In this document: piece by piece, positions 53,928 through 64,000 of the stretch
How the letters are laid out: each line of letters opens with the position of its first letter
Numbering within the stretch: position 1 is the first letter of the stretch
Assembly (NCBI GenBank): GCA_026397395.1
Contig: JAPLUV010000027.1
Location: forward strand, 13,533 to 77,532
Origin: a candidate division SR1 bacterium
GTDB taxonomy: Bacteria > Patescibacteriota > Gracilibacteria > Absconditabacterales > Absconditicoccaceae
Direction of reading: 5' to 3'
Length of the DNA stretch: 64,000 bases
Translations under genes and position numbers: made by a program
The notes under the pieces: model-generated
The model's input: the letters and a program-made list of their open reading frames with translations, nothing else
What the model was told of the DNA's origin: nothing
Database searches by the model: none

Positions 53928-55085
53928 CTATTTAAATCTTCTAATAAATAATGGCATGATCAGCAAGACAATTCCAAAAAAGATAAACGGAACGATGACG
54001 CCGATTTTGTTCGTGAGGAAGTCAGAAACTATCATGACAAAGAAGATAACGATATTTGTAGCAATGCCATAGGCAGCAGATCCATATTCTTTTCTATGAT
54101 CTTCACCAATATGGTAAAAGAATCTTCCTTCCAAAAGATTGACTGCAATACCAAAGAACACTCACATAAAGAAACTAGAGATATTTAGTGTAATATAATA
54201 ATCGTATCTATTGAGAATATAGGGAAAATAGAAGGTCGTTAGTCCAAGGATGATAGTAAAGATCATCGAAAGATATCTCTTATGTTTAGTGAAAAAAGCA
54301 GAAATAATATGACCAAAGATAGCTCATACAATAGAAATGACGATAATGAGAATTGAACTTTTGGGGACTTTATTAAAGACATCGATACCAATCTCCAACA
54401 TTTTCTGCCCTACAGCAGTAGAGATCGCCCAGAGCGCACCAATAGGAACCAAGAGCCAAAAATATTTTTTAATAACTCCCGTGATACTTGGGATGGCAAT
54501 ACGAAGTGTTTCTTTGATACTCTTTTTTTGAAATCCAACGTCATATCCAAGGAATGCCGAAGCCAAAATAATTGCTATCAGATTAGCAATCAATATCCAA
54601 AATCATTGCCCTCCAAATGCCCCATAGATAACGAACCCAAGATAGCATCACAGAATCGTTCATCATAATATCGCTATATTTACTACACCATTGATGGATG
54701 TTTCACCAAATTCTGATTTTTGTATTTCTGAGCTAAGGAGAATCGATTTAATAACTGTTCGGAGACCAAATATCATGCCAATTACCCCAACAATAATAAC
54801 AAAGATTTCAAAGGGATAATATCCCAATCGTTGGCCAATACTCAAGACAACGATAGCAATGATAGTGGAGATAGTAATCAAATGTTTCTTGCGAAAATAA
54901 TAGGCCAATGATCATGCAACAAAATAAGAAATCATACACCCTAATGCCATATATCACATAATCTCCTCTAGACTGATATTGTGATGCTTGAGGTATCCTC
55001 GGAGGAAAAATTTTAACATAGAAACAAAAACGCTCCGTAAGAACGTTATACTAATAAATAAGATGAGATCTTTATGTCTGCGCAT
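53928..55085 (-). CDS. MFS-like multi-span permease
   Basis: 385 residues with about ten transmembrane helices. Starts MRRHKDLILFISITFLRSVF. Typical loop between helices 2 and 3: YFVAGSLAYYFRKKHLITIS. A second half begins after an internal rep of helices (FWLLVPIGALWAISTAVGQK). The last helix is IVPFIFFGIVLLIMPLF. UGA-Gly codons join the frames at 54663, 54324 and others. The two six-helix halves suggest the major facilitator superfamily, but no substrate signature is visible. Stop is TAG at 53928-53930. Confidence 0.7.
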
Positions 55086-55228
55086 TGAAGTTTGCTTTAT
55101 AAAAAGACAAGCAAAAGAAATATATACATTTGTAGAATAATTGCAAACTTAGATAGTAGGACTTAGAATGTAGGTTGTAGGACTAAGATCTTAGACTTAT
55201 CTACTACCAACTACCTGCTACCTACCAA
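55086..55228. other. Short intergenic region with CTTAG-type repeats
   Basis: Words such as AGATAGTAGGACTTAG and TAGACTTATCTACTACC form partly inverted repeats, and CTACCAACTACC is repeated. Similar CTTAGATAGTAG words occur at 37297-37330. No gene. Confidence 0.45.
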
Positions 55229-55588
55229 CTATTTAGTTTTAACAGCAGAGATAAGTCATGATAACATTTTTAGTATTTCTAATATTTCATCCAATAATTC
55301 TTTTTCATTAGGTTTAGAGAGGAATCAGAGCCTCTGAGATAGCATTATCTGTGTTTCTAATTCTGCAGTAGATCATTTCGCTATACGTAGAAAGTTAACA
55401 TAAAATTTACTGGAACCTCTTTGGTGTCCTTCAGCGATATTTGATGGTATAGATACAGAGCATCTTCTCATCTGACTTGTTATGCCATATAATTCGCTTG
55501 TAGGGAACTTTGTAGTAAAAGTATAAATTTTCTCTGCTAAGTTCATTGCTTTTTGTCGGACAATCAACTCCTGATAATTACTTTTCAT
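55229..55588 (-). CDS. Four-helix-bundle (S23/IVP) protein, copy 2
   Basis: 119 residues: MKSNYQELIVRQKAMNLAEK, then TSELYGITSQMRRCSVSIPS, NIAEGHQRGSSKFYVNFLRI and AK-G-STAELETQIML, ending LSGLISAVKTK. It is closer to the family consensus than copy 1 at 42501-42884. Start at the Met at 55588 rather than 55627, because the longer N-terminus is translated repeat DNA. Function unknown. Confidence 0.88.
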
Positions 55589-55627
55589 TACACTACCTAG
55601 AAAATAAAACCTACCACCAACCACCAA

Positions 55628-58162
55628 CTACCTACTACCTACGATCTCGACGATTTCATCCCGAATATCCATATCTTGAATCTGCTGACTATGGGTGACC
55701 GTATAGAGTTTCATATCTCTAGATTGGACAAAATCTTCCAGCAGATCAGCAACTTTGCCAACGGTTTCAGCGTCTAAATTATTTATCGTTTCATCCAAGA
55801 ACAAAATAGGGGAGTGGATATAAGAGGAAATAGACAGCATTCGTACAAGTTTCAAAATAATCATCTGACCTCCACTTAGCGACTTGATTTCTCTTTCGCC
55901 TTTCTCATCGATGATGGTCGCAGCTAATTCCAATTTGTCGGAGCTGGTTTTTTCTAGTGCAAACTTGATCTGATAGTCTACTACTTGAGTTAGATAGTTA
56001 TTGATAATATCATTCAATACTGGCAAGCTATCTTGCAAGACCATAAGTAATAATTCCTTTGCAAAAATGTTATATAATTCATTCAATAATTTCTCTTCTT
56101 CTTGCAATCATTTTACTTCTATCTGAATGTCTTTAAATTCATTAATCAAGACCTGTAAATCACGCTGCGTCTCTTTGATCGTTACCGTTATGTTTTCAAT
56201 CTTTTGTAATTTTTCAGGTTGCAGTGTTTGGATTTTTTCACTTATCGCCAAAATTTCTTTTTGCTGGGCTTCTTGGTCTATGGTTGCTTGCTTCATTGTT
56301 TCTTGTAAACTAGAAATTTGCGCACTAAACTTTTCCCTATCCAGCCTTAGCGTTTCTACTTGACGTAACATGTCTTCTAATGATGAAATATCTTTGTCTA
56401 CTGATTTTATTTTTGTCTCGGCTTCTTGATAGCTGGCAAAATCTTTTTGTAGTGACGCATAATTTACTTCATTCAAAAACGTTTTAATGTCAGCAAGTAA
56501 GGCTTGAAGTTTTTCTTGTCCTTTTTTATACGTTTCAATATCAGTGCTTGTCGTGCTTTGTTTCGTAAGCTCTTTTAGTTCTTGTTCTTTTTTCGTAAGC
56601 TGATCTTTGGTCACTAAAACATTTGTTTCTACACTCTTTTTCTCTTCCAAAAATCTTTTTTTCTGTTCTTCTAATTTCTCAAAATGCTGTTTATTTATGA
56701 TTTTGATAAATGGGCAATTAGTTCAAATCTTACTACAATCAAACGTTGCTTGCTGCTCAGTTTCTGAGTCAAAGAGCTTAATCTTTTCATCTAAATTTTT
56801 TTGCTGTATTTCCAAATCTTTTATTTTTTCTCCAATATTTTTCACTTCTTGTTCCAAAGTTGTTTTTAATTGATTTGCACGAAGCTCCTGATTTTTAATT
56901 TGTAAATCAATGGTTTGAATTTTTTCATTTACCTGTTTCCCATAATTTACTAACGAATGGGTAAAGAAATTTAGCTCATTAATAGAACTTCAGGATAGCT
57001 CAAAATCAAGCTCCGCAGTATGCGATTCATAAAATTTCAAAAACTGGTCTTTCGGCATCTTGGCTTCTAGTTCATCTTGTCATTTTTGTAATGTTATTTT
57101 TTCATTTTTCAAAACTTGAATTTTTTCTGGATCGAGTCATGCAATTTTTTTATCTATGTCTGTAATATTTTTTTCTAACTCTCAAACTTTTTGTTGACTT
57201 GTTTGTACGTTCAGTTTGTTTTTCTCGTATTCTTTTTCACTCACCTGCTTACTTTGCTCCAACGCTGTATATTGTGCTTTATACGAGCCAATCCGGGCAT
57301 CCAAATCTGTAACAATATCCGTAGGTAAAACATCCACAGCAAAGTCAGTAATAGTTATTTTTTCTCTAATTAATTCCATATCAGCAAGAAAATCACTGTA
57401 CAATTTTTTTTCAATCACAGATGAAAAATCTGCATAATCGCTAAATGTTTTTAACGTAGTAAATCCATCAATATAACGATTCAGTAAATTTTGTAACTTA
57501 ATATCATATTTACTCGTATCGGCAGTAGCTTTAAGTTTGTAGGTAATCTCTCTCTTTTTTTCGGCTATTACTTCTTTCCCTTCATCAATAGCGAGTAAGT
57601 TGAAGACATTTTTCAGTACCGTCAATCTATCTGCTGGTGTGAGCTGAAAAATATTTTCAGAATCCTGCATCAAGAAAACTGTATTGAGAAAGACCTCTTT
57701 GGGCTGCAGGACGGATTGTAAATTTTGCTGTAAATCAGTTTCATTTTTAAATGGAATTTCTTCCAACGCAAAATTAAGATCTTTTAACATATCAGCAACA
57801 TCAAGATTTTTTACAAGTATTCAATATCAATGCTTAGCTTTCCAATCCGTAATTTGTAATTCGCAATCTGCAATCGTTCAATTCATCTTATATAAGGTAG
57901 AGGAGCAGCTATCTTTGCTTTTCCCTCACTTCAAATTTCTTACAATGAAATATAATTCATTATTTACTTCTACTAATATTTTAATATATCATTCCTTAGA
58001 CAAAGCGTTCAACATATTTCTATTCGCCAACTTATACAAGGCAAACATCGGCCCATCAAAAAAGAGAAAACTTTTCCCTGAGCCTATCGGCGCCTTGATC
58101 AAATATTTGCCTTGCGGAAAAAAACAGGTCAATGCTTGTCCCTTAAATGGTCAGATATTCAT
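55628..58162 (-). CDS. SbcC/Rad50-like ATPase
   Basis: 844 residues. N-terminal nucleotide site: NI-G-PFKGQALTCFFPQGKY, Walker A APIGSGKSFLFFDG and LQDSENIFQLTPADRLTVLK. Long coiled coils follow on each side of a hook-like turn CSKIGTNCPFI, with Cys spaced six apart rather than the usual CxxC. C-terminal ABC signature IKSLSGGQM, Walker B SPILFLDETINNLD and VTHSQQIQDMD. Several UGA-Gly codons. A role in double-strand-break processing is the family role; no SbcD nuclease gene is nearby. Stop is TAG at 55628-55630. Confidence 0.85.
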
Positions 58163-58439
58163 ATAGGAGATGGCGAGGAGATTCACAGGCTTTGTGTAGG
58201 ATAAAGTGCAAGTATTGTAGCAGAAAGTTGCTTTTTTTCAAGGTGTAAAAAAACATAAAAAAATCTGAATTTGTCAACTGTTTCTCTTGCATATGAACGG
58301 ATAGCTTTGCCTTTTGAGCAGGATTGCTTATTATTATGTCATTCTGAACGAAGTGAAGAATATAATTATATCCCTGCCTACCGGCAGGCAGGCTTCGTTT
58401 CTCTCAGGATGACACAATGTTTATATTAATCAAAAAATA
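58163..58439. other. Divergent intergenic region with nested palindromic repeats
   Basis: The region between the SbcC-like gene and the sortase. 58338-58413 is a GTCAT...ATGAC element with a 21-bp CCTGCCTACCGGCAGG palindrome (58373-58393) inside it. No gene; promoters for both flanking genes should lie here but no clear box stands out. Confidence 0.7.
58338..58413. repeat. GTCAT...ATGAC element with nested palindrome
   Basis: GTCATTCTGAACGAAGTGAA at the left and CTCTCAGGATGAC at the right. The 21-bp palindrome at 58373-58393 replaces the centre. Confidence 0.8.
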
Positions 58440-59273
58440 ATGCACCTCGATGATGTATTAAACCACCACGGGAAGAAAAAACTTAATTTCCGAGACTTCA
58501 TCAAGGAAATCAGAATCTTTTTGATATTCTTTTTCATCGTAGCTATTGTTATGATGATAGTTACCAATCTTAATCTTTTTGTAGCAAGCTTTGGTAATCT
58601 CTTTGATCATTCCATTGCCAAAGTAGAAGATGTCCAAAAGTCTGATGTTTCTCAAGGGAACGATATTTCTTCTCTTCTCGATCAAAAAACAGACACACCG
58701 GAAGTAAAAGCATTACTAGCAAAATACCAAAGTGGCATAGACAATCAAAATGTTACTGACGCGCCAGAATCTTTATTGAGAGCAAAACTCAAGAACTATC
58801 CATTTAATTTCAATACCTTACCACCGGTAAATAAAATTGTTATCACAACACTTGGACTCGATGTGCCTATTATAGAACCCAAGAGCATGACGGCAGAAGA
58901 TTTTATTACAGCAAACTTCGACGAAGAACTTAATAACGGCGTAGTAAAATATCCAACCACACCAGATCCGGGAGCTAGTGGTAACTCGCTAATCTTCGGC
59001 CATACTTCACAAGAATTCTGGAAACATAATGTGTATGGGACTATTTTTAAATGAATACCAAAATTAGTAAACGGCGATACCATCAAGATTATCCGAGAAG
59101 GAAATCTATTTGAGTATAAAGTTGTAGATAAGTTTGTCGTTGTCCCAAGTCAGGTCAACGCCCAATATATGTCCTACCAAAATGCAGGAGGCTCATACAT
59201 TACCTTAATGGGCTGCTATCCACTGGGCACTGATAAGAAAAGAATTATGGTAGTGGCGAAGCTAGTGAATTAA
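58440..59273 (+). CDS. Sortase family transpeptidase
   Basis: 277 residues. Cytoplasmic N-terminus (about 25), one membrane helix (IFLIFFFIVAIVMMIVTNL), linker, and a sortase domain from about residue 130. Catalytic His in SLIFGHTSQEF, Cys in TLMGCYPLGTDKKR with its downstream Arg. One UGA-Gly at 59052-59054 (TIFK-G-IPKLV). The TLxTC motif has Gly before the Cys. No obvious LPxTG substrate was noticed among the surface proteins here. Sorting or pilus assembly is the family role. Confidence 0.88.
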
Positions 59274-59294
59274 AGTTTGGCATTGAATATAATC

Positions 59295-59594
59295 TTATTT
59301 TTTAGAAGGACGTATTTGGTTATTGACTCTGTCTTGTCTTTCTTTCAATGCGTTAAGAATTTCATTAGTAAGTTCTACTGCTTCATTTGAGTGAAGTCCT
59401 CACAAATCTTTTCCTAGTTCAAAAAATGAAACGGCTCAATTTAATGTACATCGCATCTCATAAGCGGTGAAAATTTGTTCTATTCTCATGTGTTTTTCTT
59501 CCCATACCTTTTTTAATTCGTTCAATTTTTCTTGCTCAGCAGGATTTTTCTTAGATAATATATTCTTGATAGATTGAGTAATTTTTTTTGCCAT
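59295..59594 (-). CDS. Small helical hypothetical protein
   Basis: 99 residues: MAKKITQSIKNILSKKNPAE, then EKLNELKKVWEEKHMRIEQI, CTLNGAVSFFELGKDLG and ALKERQDRVNNQIRPSKK. Charged, probably all-helical and cytoplasmic. UGA-Gly codons occur, so it is missed under the standard code. It has its own promoter and converges on the sortase gene. No family recognised. Confidence 0.65.
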
Positions 59595-59690
59595 ATTTAC
59601 AAAATCATACTGTTTTGACTTTCAGTTGTTCGTAGTGATTATCAGTTTCAATTCCATCAGTCTATTATATAGGATGTAAATAGTAAAACT

Positions 59691-59718
59691 ACTATACATA
59701 TAAAGAATATAAAGTCAA
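59691..59718 (-). promoter_or_regulatory. Promoter of the 59295-59594 gene
   Basis: TTGACT (59718-59713), 16-base spacer, TATAGT (59696-59691). It has the same layout as the promoters of the small secreted paralogues. Confidence 0.5.
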
Positions 59719-59852
59719 TTAAAATTACCATTGGTTCTAGAACAAAATCCAAGTTGCAATTCGCTAGGAAATACCTATATTTACAGCAATCAAGATCAGC
59801 TTTCTTAGCTAGACTTTGTTACAAGTCTTTTTTTTAATTTCCACACAATCCA

Positions 59853-61664
59853 ATGAAAATAAGAAATATCGCAATTATTGCCCATGTAGATCATGGGAAG
59901 ACTACTTTGGTAGACCAAATGCTCACGCAATCTGGTACCATGAAACTTGCCGAAGACCAAGATCTCATCATGGATAGCAATGACCAGGAGAGAGAAAGAG
60001 GAATCACGATTTATTCCAAAAATACCTCTATCAATTATCATGGCGATGTTATCAATATTATCGATACCCCAGGACATGCTGACTTCTGAAGTGAAGTAGA
60101 GAGAGTCTTGAAAATGGTCGATAGTGTGCTTTTATTAGTAGATGCCTACGAAGGGCCAATGCCTCAGACCAAATTCGTGTTGAAGAAATCTCTAGAACTT
60201 TGAATCAAACCAATCGTTGTAATCAACAAGATAGACAAAGATACCGCAAGACCAGGCCGAGTGATTAATCAGTTATTCGATTTATTCTTTGCATTATGAG
60301 CTACGGATGCGCAAGCAGATTTTCCTATTATTTATTGTAGTGCGAAGGGTGGATATGCATTTGATGATCTTAAAGATTTCGCTGAAGCTAAAGAGAAATG
60401 TTCCATTACGCCTATGTTTGACTTGATAGAAAGAGAAGTAACACCTGCACCAGATTATTCTGACAAACCATTCCGTATGCAGATTGCTAACCTCGGTTAT
60501 GATGACTTCATCGGCAGACTTGGTATTGGTAGAGTCTATGAAGGTACGGTTGCTCAAGGACAGGAAGTCGTCGTCTTTGACAATGAAGGAAATAAGAGAA
60601 AAGGAAAAATTACCAGAATATTCACAACGCTTTGAATTTCTAGAATAGAAACAAAACAGGCTTTGTGTGGCGACATCGTTACTATCGCAGGGATCCCCGA
60701 TATCTTCGTAGGAGAAACCGTCGGCGTAGCGTGATGTGAACCATTTCCGCCAATTCATGTCGATGCTCCAACACTTACTATGGATTTTCTTGTAAATGAT
60801 TCACCCTTTGCTGGGAAAGAAGGAAAATTAGTGACCTCAAAAAATATTCAAGAAAGATTACATAAGGAATTACAGACCAATGTGGGACTAGAAATAAATT
60901 TTGAAAAGTGAGGAAATAGATTTGCCGTTTCAGGCAGGGGAGAACTTCACTTATCGGTATTGATTGAAACGATGAGAAGAGAATGATTTGAGCTTCAGGT
61001 CTCAGCGCCACAAGTAATTTTCAAAGAAGATCATGGTAAGAAAACAGAACCAATCGAACATGTAGTCATCAATATAGAAGAAAGTTTATCAGGTATGGTT
61101 ATAGATATGGTCGCCAAGAAAAAATGACAAATGGTCAACATGGGAACCGTAAATGGTATAACGACACTAGAATTTGAAGTGCCAACGAGAGGATTACTCT
61201 GATTTAGATCACAATTCGTGTTGATGACCAAGGGAGAATGAATCATGTACAATTCATACTCTCATTATGCTCCATACAAAGGAGAAATTCCAAAGAGAAC
61301 GACTGGATCAATGATCTCACAAGAAAACGGCAAATGTATGAAATACAGTATCTGGAAATTACAAGAAAGAGGAAAAATATTCATCTTACCAGGATCATCA
61401 ATGTACGAAGGCATGATTGTCGGAGAATCTGCAAAGCCAGGTGATATGGTCGTTAATCTTACGAAGAATAAACAGCAAACCAACGTCAGAGAAAGTGGAA
61501 ACGATGAAGCAATGAGACTAGCTCCGATTATTACGCTTACTTTAGAAGATTCACTTGCTTATATCAGCACGGACGAATATGTAGAAATTACCCCAAAAAA
61601 CATTAGACTAAGAAAAATATATCTTACGGACTCTGCGAGAAAGAAGGCAGGAAAACCACTCTAA
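59853..61664 (+). CDS. typA: GTP-binding protein TypA/BipA
   Basis: A 603-residue ribosome-associated GTPase. G1 [16 protein letters not shown], switch region [14 protein letters not shown]3 DTPGHADF then UGA (60087-60089) and SEVERV, G4 [14 protein letters not shown]5 YCSAKGG. Domain [16 protein letters not shown], and the TypA-specific C-terminus [49 protein letters not shown] and [10 protein letters not shown]. About ten UGA codons fall on conserved glycines, making this the clearest proof of the code in the window. Confidence 0.96.
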
Positions 61665-61983
61665 ATTTATTTTTTCTTTTCTTTTCGCATGGACTTCCGT
61701 CCGTGGCATCAAAGAGATCGTCCACCTCCGTGGACTTTTTCTTTTTTTATTTTTTCTTTTTCCATGGACTGCCGTCCACGGTCTATAATAGATCGTGCTT
61801 TCAGCACTTCCGATTAAGAAGATTTCATAAATTGAAAGTCCCAGCGGGACGATACATGCTTTAAATGACGAAAATTTCTGCAATGACAAGTCCCAACGGG
61901 ACGATACCTACGATCAGCTTTGGACGGAAGTCCAAAGCGATAATATAAAAATAAATGAAAAGTCCCAGCGGGACGACCTATAT
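61665..61983. repeat. REP-like repeat cluster beside the transposase
   Basis: Three copies of AAGTCCCAGCGGGACGATA or close variants (61836, 61888 and 61960), plus GGACTTCCGTCC, GGACTGCCGTCC and GGACGGAAGTCC hairpins. All are imperfect palindromes. Spacing between the GTCCC units is about 53 and 72 bases. No gene. Confidence 0.8.
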
Positions 61984-62430
61984 TTATTCAAATACATATT
62001 TCTCATCATACGGAATATGAAATTTTTCCAATAATCCCAAATATTCATCTCTGAACTCAGTTTTCCTATGATGTTCTTTTTGCCTAAAAATATAATTACT
62101 TACATTTTTTACCTCTGATTGTGCATAAGAAAAACAAGCATAACCACCTTGCCATTGAAATTTATAACTATACCAATCGCTTCCATTGATGAACTTAGCG
62201 CTATTCGCTTTCACTTCTTGCATAAGCTTGGCTGGTGGATAACTAGGGTGAAGAGCTACGAGCATATGCAAATGATCTTCTACATTATTAATTGCCAACA
62301 TTTTACACTGACGATTCTGGACAATGCCAGTAATATATTTCTGTACTTCATCATCATGCTTGGGATGGAGGAGTTGTTGTCTATATTTAGTAGCGAAGAT
62401 GCAATGTAAGTAGATTTGATGATAGGACAT
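61984..62430 (-). CDS. REP-associated tyrosine transposase (IS200-like, Y1)
   Basis: 148 residues. HUH motif in VEDHLHMLVALHPS, N-terminal YHQIYLHCIFATKYRQQLL, and the catalytic Tyr region VSNYIFRQKEHHRKTEFRDE. Size and motifs fit single-domain Y1 transposases of the RAYT/IS200 group. It has no UGA and lies next to a cluster of short palindromes of the REP type, as RAYT genes do. It may maintain or move those repeats. Stop is TAA at 61984-61986. Confidence 0.9.
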   Translation of the reverse strand: MSYHQIYLHCIFATKYRQQLLHPKHDDEVQKYITGIVQNRQCKMLAINNVEDHLHMLVALHPSYPPAKLMQEVKANSAKFINGSDWYSYKFQWQGGYACFSYAQSEVKNVSNYIFRQKEHHRKTEFRDEYLGLLEKFHIPYDEKYVFE

Positions 62431-62568
62431 TTACCCATAAAAAAATAGAAAAAAAAGGACAAAAGTAGGACAAATCCACCCCACCAATTCCAAACCCATC
62501 TTGTAAACAACAAGGAAATCCGTATATTAAGCTCAGATTTATCTATTTTTTTAATTCTAAAACAACAC

Positions 62569-64000
62569 ATGTTATTTTCAGAAATGCATCTCAAGCAATG
62601 ACTCCTTAAATGACTCGCTGAGATGAAATATACAAACGCCACCGATATTCAGACAAAAGTTATTCAATTAACTTTAGCGAATAAAAATATCGTCGGGCAA
62701 TCACAGACAGGAACAGGCAAGACAGCTGCATTCTTAATTCCACTATTGCAAAAAATTGATACCAATAAAATAGGATTACAAGCATTGATCCTTGCTCCAA
62801 CCAGAGAATTAGTCAATCAAATCGGCGAAGAAATTTTTGCACTGACAAAATATTATAGGGTAAATGCTGCTTGCGTCTACGGCGGAGCGAGCCAGGTAAT
62901 GCAAAAGAAATTGCTTGCCAAGCATCCAAGTATCATCGTAGCAACGCCAGGAAGATTACTTGATTTCATCAATCAGAGAGTCGTAGATATAAATAAAGTC
63001 AGTTACTTAATCCTTGATGAAGTAGATAGAATGTTGGATATGGGATTTATTCGTGATATCCAGAAAATACGAGGCATGATGCATCAAATACAGCAGACCT
63101 CAACCTTTAGTGCAACGATTAGCCCAGAGATCAAGGAGATTATCAAAGGACATATTACTGACTACGAATTTATCAAAATCGGCGAAGCCGTTACGGTGGA
63201 CAAAATCAATCATAGCTTCGTTAGTGTAGCACATGATGATAAAATATTAAATTTATTGAGTATCATTCACTCACACAGCAAAGATAAAATTCTTGTCTTC
63301 ACACAAACCAAGAGAAACACGAAGACATTACTTTACGTTATTGAGAAAGCATGATATAAAGTTGGAATGTTAAACTGAAATATGAGCCAAGGCAAAAGAA
63401 ACGCAACACTTCAAGAATTTAAAGATGCAAAACTCAAAATATTAGTAACGACCGACGTCGCAGCCAGAGGACTCAATATGGATAATGTCGGACTCGTGGT
63501 AAACTTTGACGTGCCGAAGGAATCAGAAAGTTATATTCATAGGATAGGAAGGACGGGCAGAGCAGGAGCATTTGGGAAGGCCATCATGCTTGTTTCTCCA
63601 GAAGAAGACAAATTATTTGCTGATATAGAAAAAGTTCACCGCACCAGAATCAAAAAATCTGACCACATTCCTGTTGTGGATACATCCAAAAAGTTTAGCT
63701 GACACAAACTGGATAAGTCTACGGATAAGTTTGGCAAAGGCAGACCAAATCCTATTAGACAATGAGAGAAAACAAGAGAAGCAGGTCCCAGAGGCCGCTA
63801 TGATCCAAGAAGCAAAGAGGACGACTGAACAAAGTGAAGGAGCCCCGCAGGGCGGGGAAGAAAACCATTTAGAAAACCTTTTGGTAAGCCTGCATTTACT
63901 TCCGACCACAGAAAAAGCAAGTGAAGCGCAGATTTTTCTGATGCGAGAGGTATACCGACGACTAGAGAACCTGTCAGCACAAGCAAAGCGAAGTGATTGC
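62569..64000 (+). CDS. DEAD-box RNA helicase (3' end outside window)
   Basis: At least 477 residues. The start MLFSEMHLKQ-G-LLK-G-LAEMKY adds the Q-motif region. Motifs: Walker A SQTGTGKTAA, APTRELVNQIG, TPGRLLDF, DEVD in place of DEAD, FSATISPEI, VFTQTKRNTKT, TTDVAARGLNMDNVG and YIHRIGRTGRAG. The C-terminal tail is basic and Gly/Arg-rich with UGA-Gly codons, and near the window end it translates a palindromic element (GIPTTREPVSTSKA). It probably acts in RNA remodelling. The DEVD form is a known DEAD variant. Confidence 0.93.
63949..64000 (+). repeat. Miniature palindromic element, copy 3 (cut by window end)
   Basis: GGTATACCGACGACTAGAGA ... AAAGCGAAGTGATTGC matches the interior of the 34998-35112 element. 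It is in frame with the helicase tail. Confidence 0.6.

Noticed and set aside
61836-61976. Three GTCCCAGCGGGAC repeats looked like a small CRISPR array
   Set aside because: The units are short palindromes with unequal spacing (53 and 72 bases), and they sit next to a RAYT transposase. No cas gene is present.
1-64000. Massive gene decay suggested by TGA in most conserved genes
   Set aside because: Every such TGA that can be judged falls on a conserved glycine, so it is sense under code 25. Only five genes have true frame changes.
1-64000. TGA as selenocysteine or tryptophan
   Set aside because: Sites in TypA, MurF, CysS and lipoboxes correspond to glycine in the families, not Cys/Sec or Trp.

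Overview
This window is a fragment of an AT-rich bacterial genome that reads UGA as glycine (genetic code 25). That code is known from Absconditabacteria (SR1) and Gracilibacteria, and the sequence does not let me choose between the two. The evidence is direct. Conserved proteins (TypA, CysS, MurD, MurF, RimO, UvrB, the DEAD-box helicase) are interrupted only by TGA, and each TGA sits where the family has glycine. Examples are [16 protein letters not shown] in TypA and the glycine before the lipidated cysteine in two lipoprotein signals. True stops are TAA or TAG. I joined reading frames through TGA and give full gene coordinates.

Layout. 1-8128: surface proteins on the minus strand. Three are paralogous GIGT-repeat fibre-like proteins with almost identical N-terminal cassettes, followed by a DUF559 protein and a cysteine-rich-repeat surface protein. 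8272-11390: divergent murL and murD, an alternative route to D-glutamate in peptidoglycan. 11475-20242: a membrane-anchored protein, a cysteine hydrolase, nrdR, a 731-residue unknown, an FKBP lipoprotein, and mutL and nusA, both frame-disrupted. 20390-21835: three tandem paralogous small secreted proteins, each with its own promoter and terminator. 21908-31244: a HemW-like radical SAM protein carrying in-frame palindromic repeats, a 992-residue unknown ending in an SSB-like acidic tip, a multi-span membrane protein without any UGA, rimO, and an iron-hydrogenase-domain protein. 31367-38814: an orphan, a shortened uvrB, tRNA-Pro, rplI, a DUF192 protein, rnpA, an AI-2E-type permease and murF. 38820-44829: an orphan acidic repeat tail, a DUF1704 metalloprotease, an aminotransferase, a four-helix-bundle protein, cysS and a lipoprotein. 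44943-53741: envelope genes, including a coiled-coil protein with a degenerate LytM domain and a 2080-residue surface protein (beta-helix, cysteine-rich repeats, PKD-like and S-layer domains). 53928-64000: a permease, a second four-helix protein, an SbcC/Rad50-like ATPase, a sortase, typA, a REP-associated transposase with its repeats, and a DEAD-box helicase cut by the window end.

The gene set combines housekeeping functions with a large investment in the cell surface: fibre-like adhesins, an S-layer protein, a sortase, wall synthesis and lipoproteins. This fits a host-attached reduced bacterium. Intergenic DNA is rich in small palindromic dispersed repeats of several families, sometimes nested and sometimes inside reading frames. 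Five genes (murL, mutL, nusA, the 26631-28758 membrane protein, the LytM-like protein) carry single frame disruptions. These may be assembly errors, strain mixtures or real decay; the sequence alone cannot decide.
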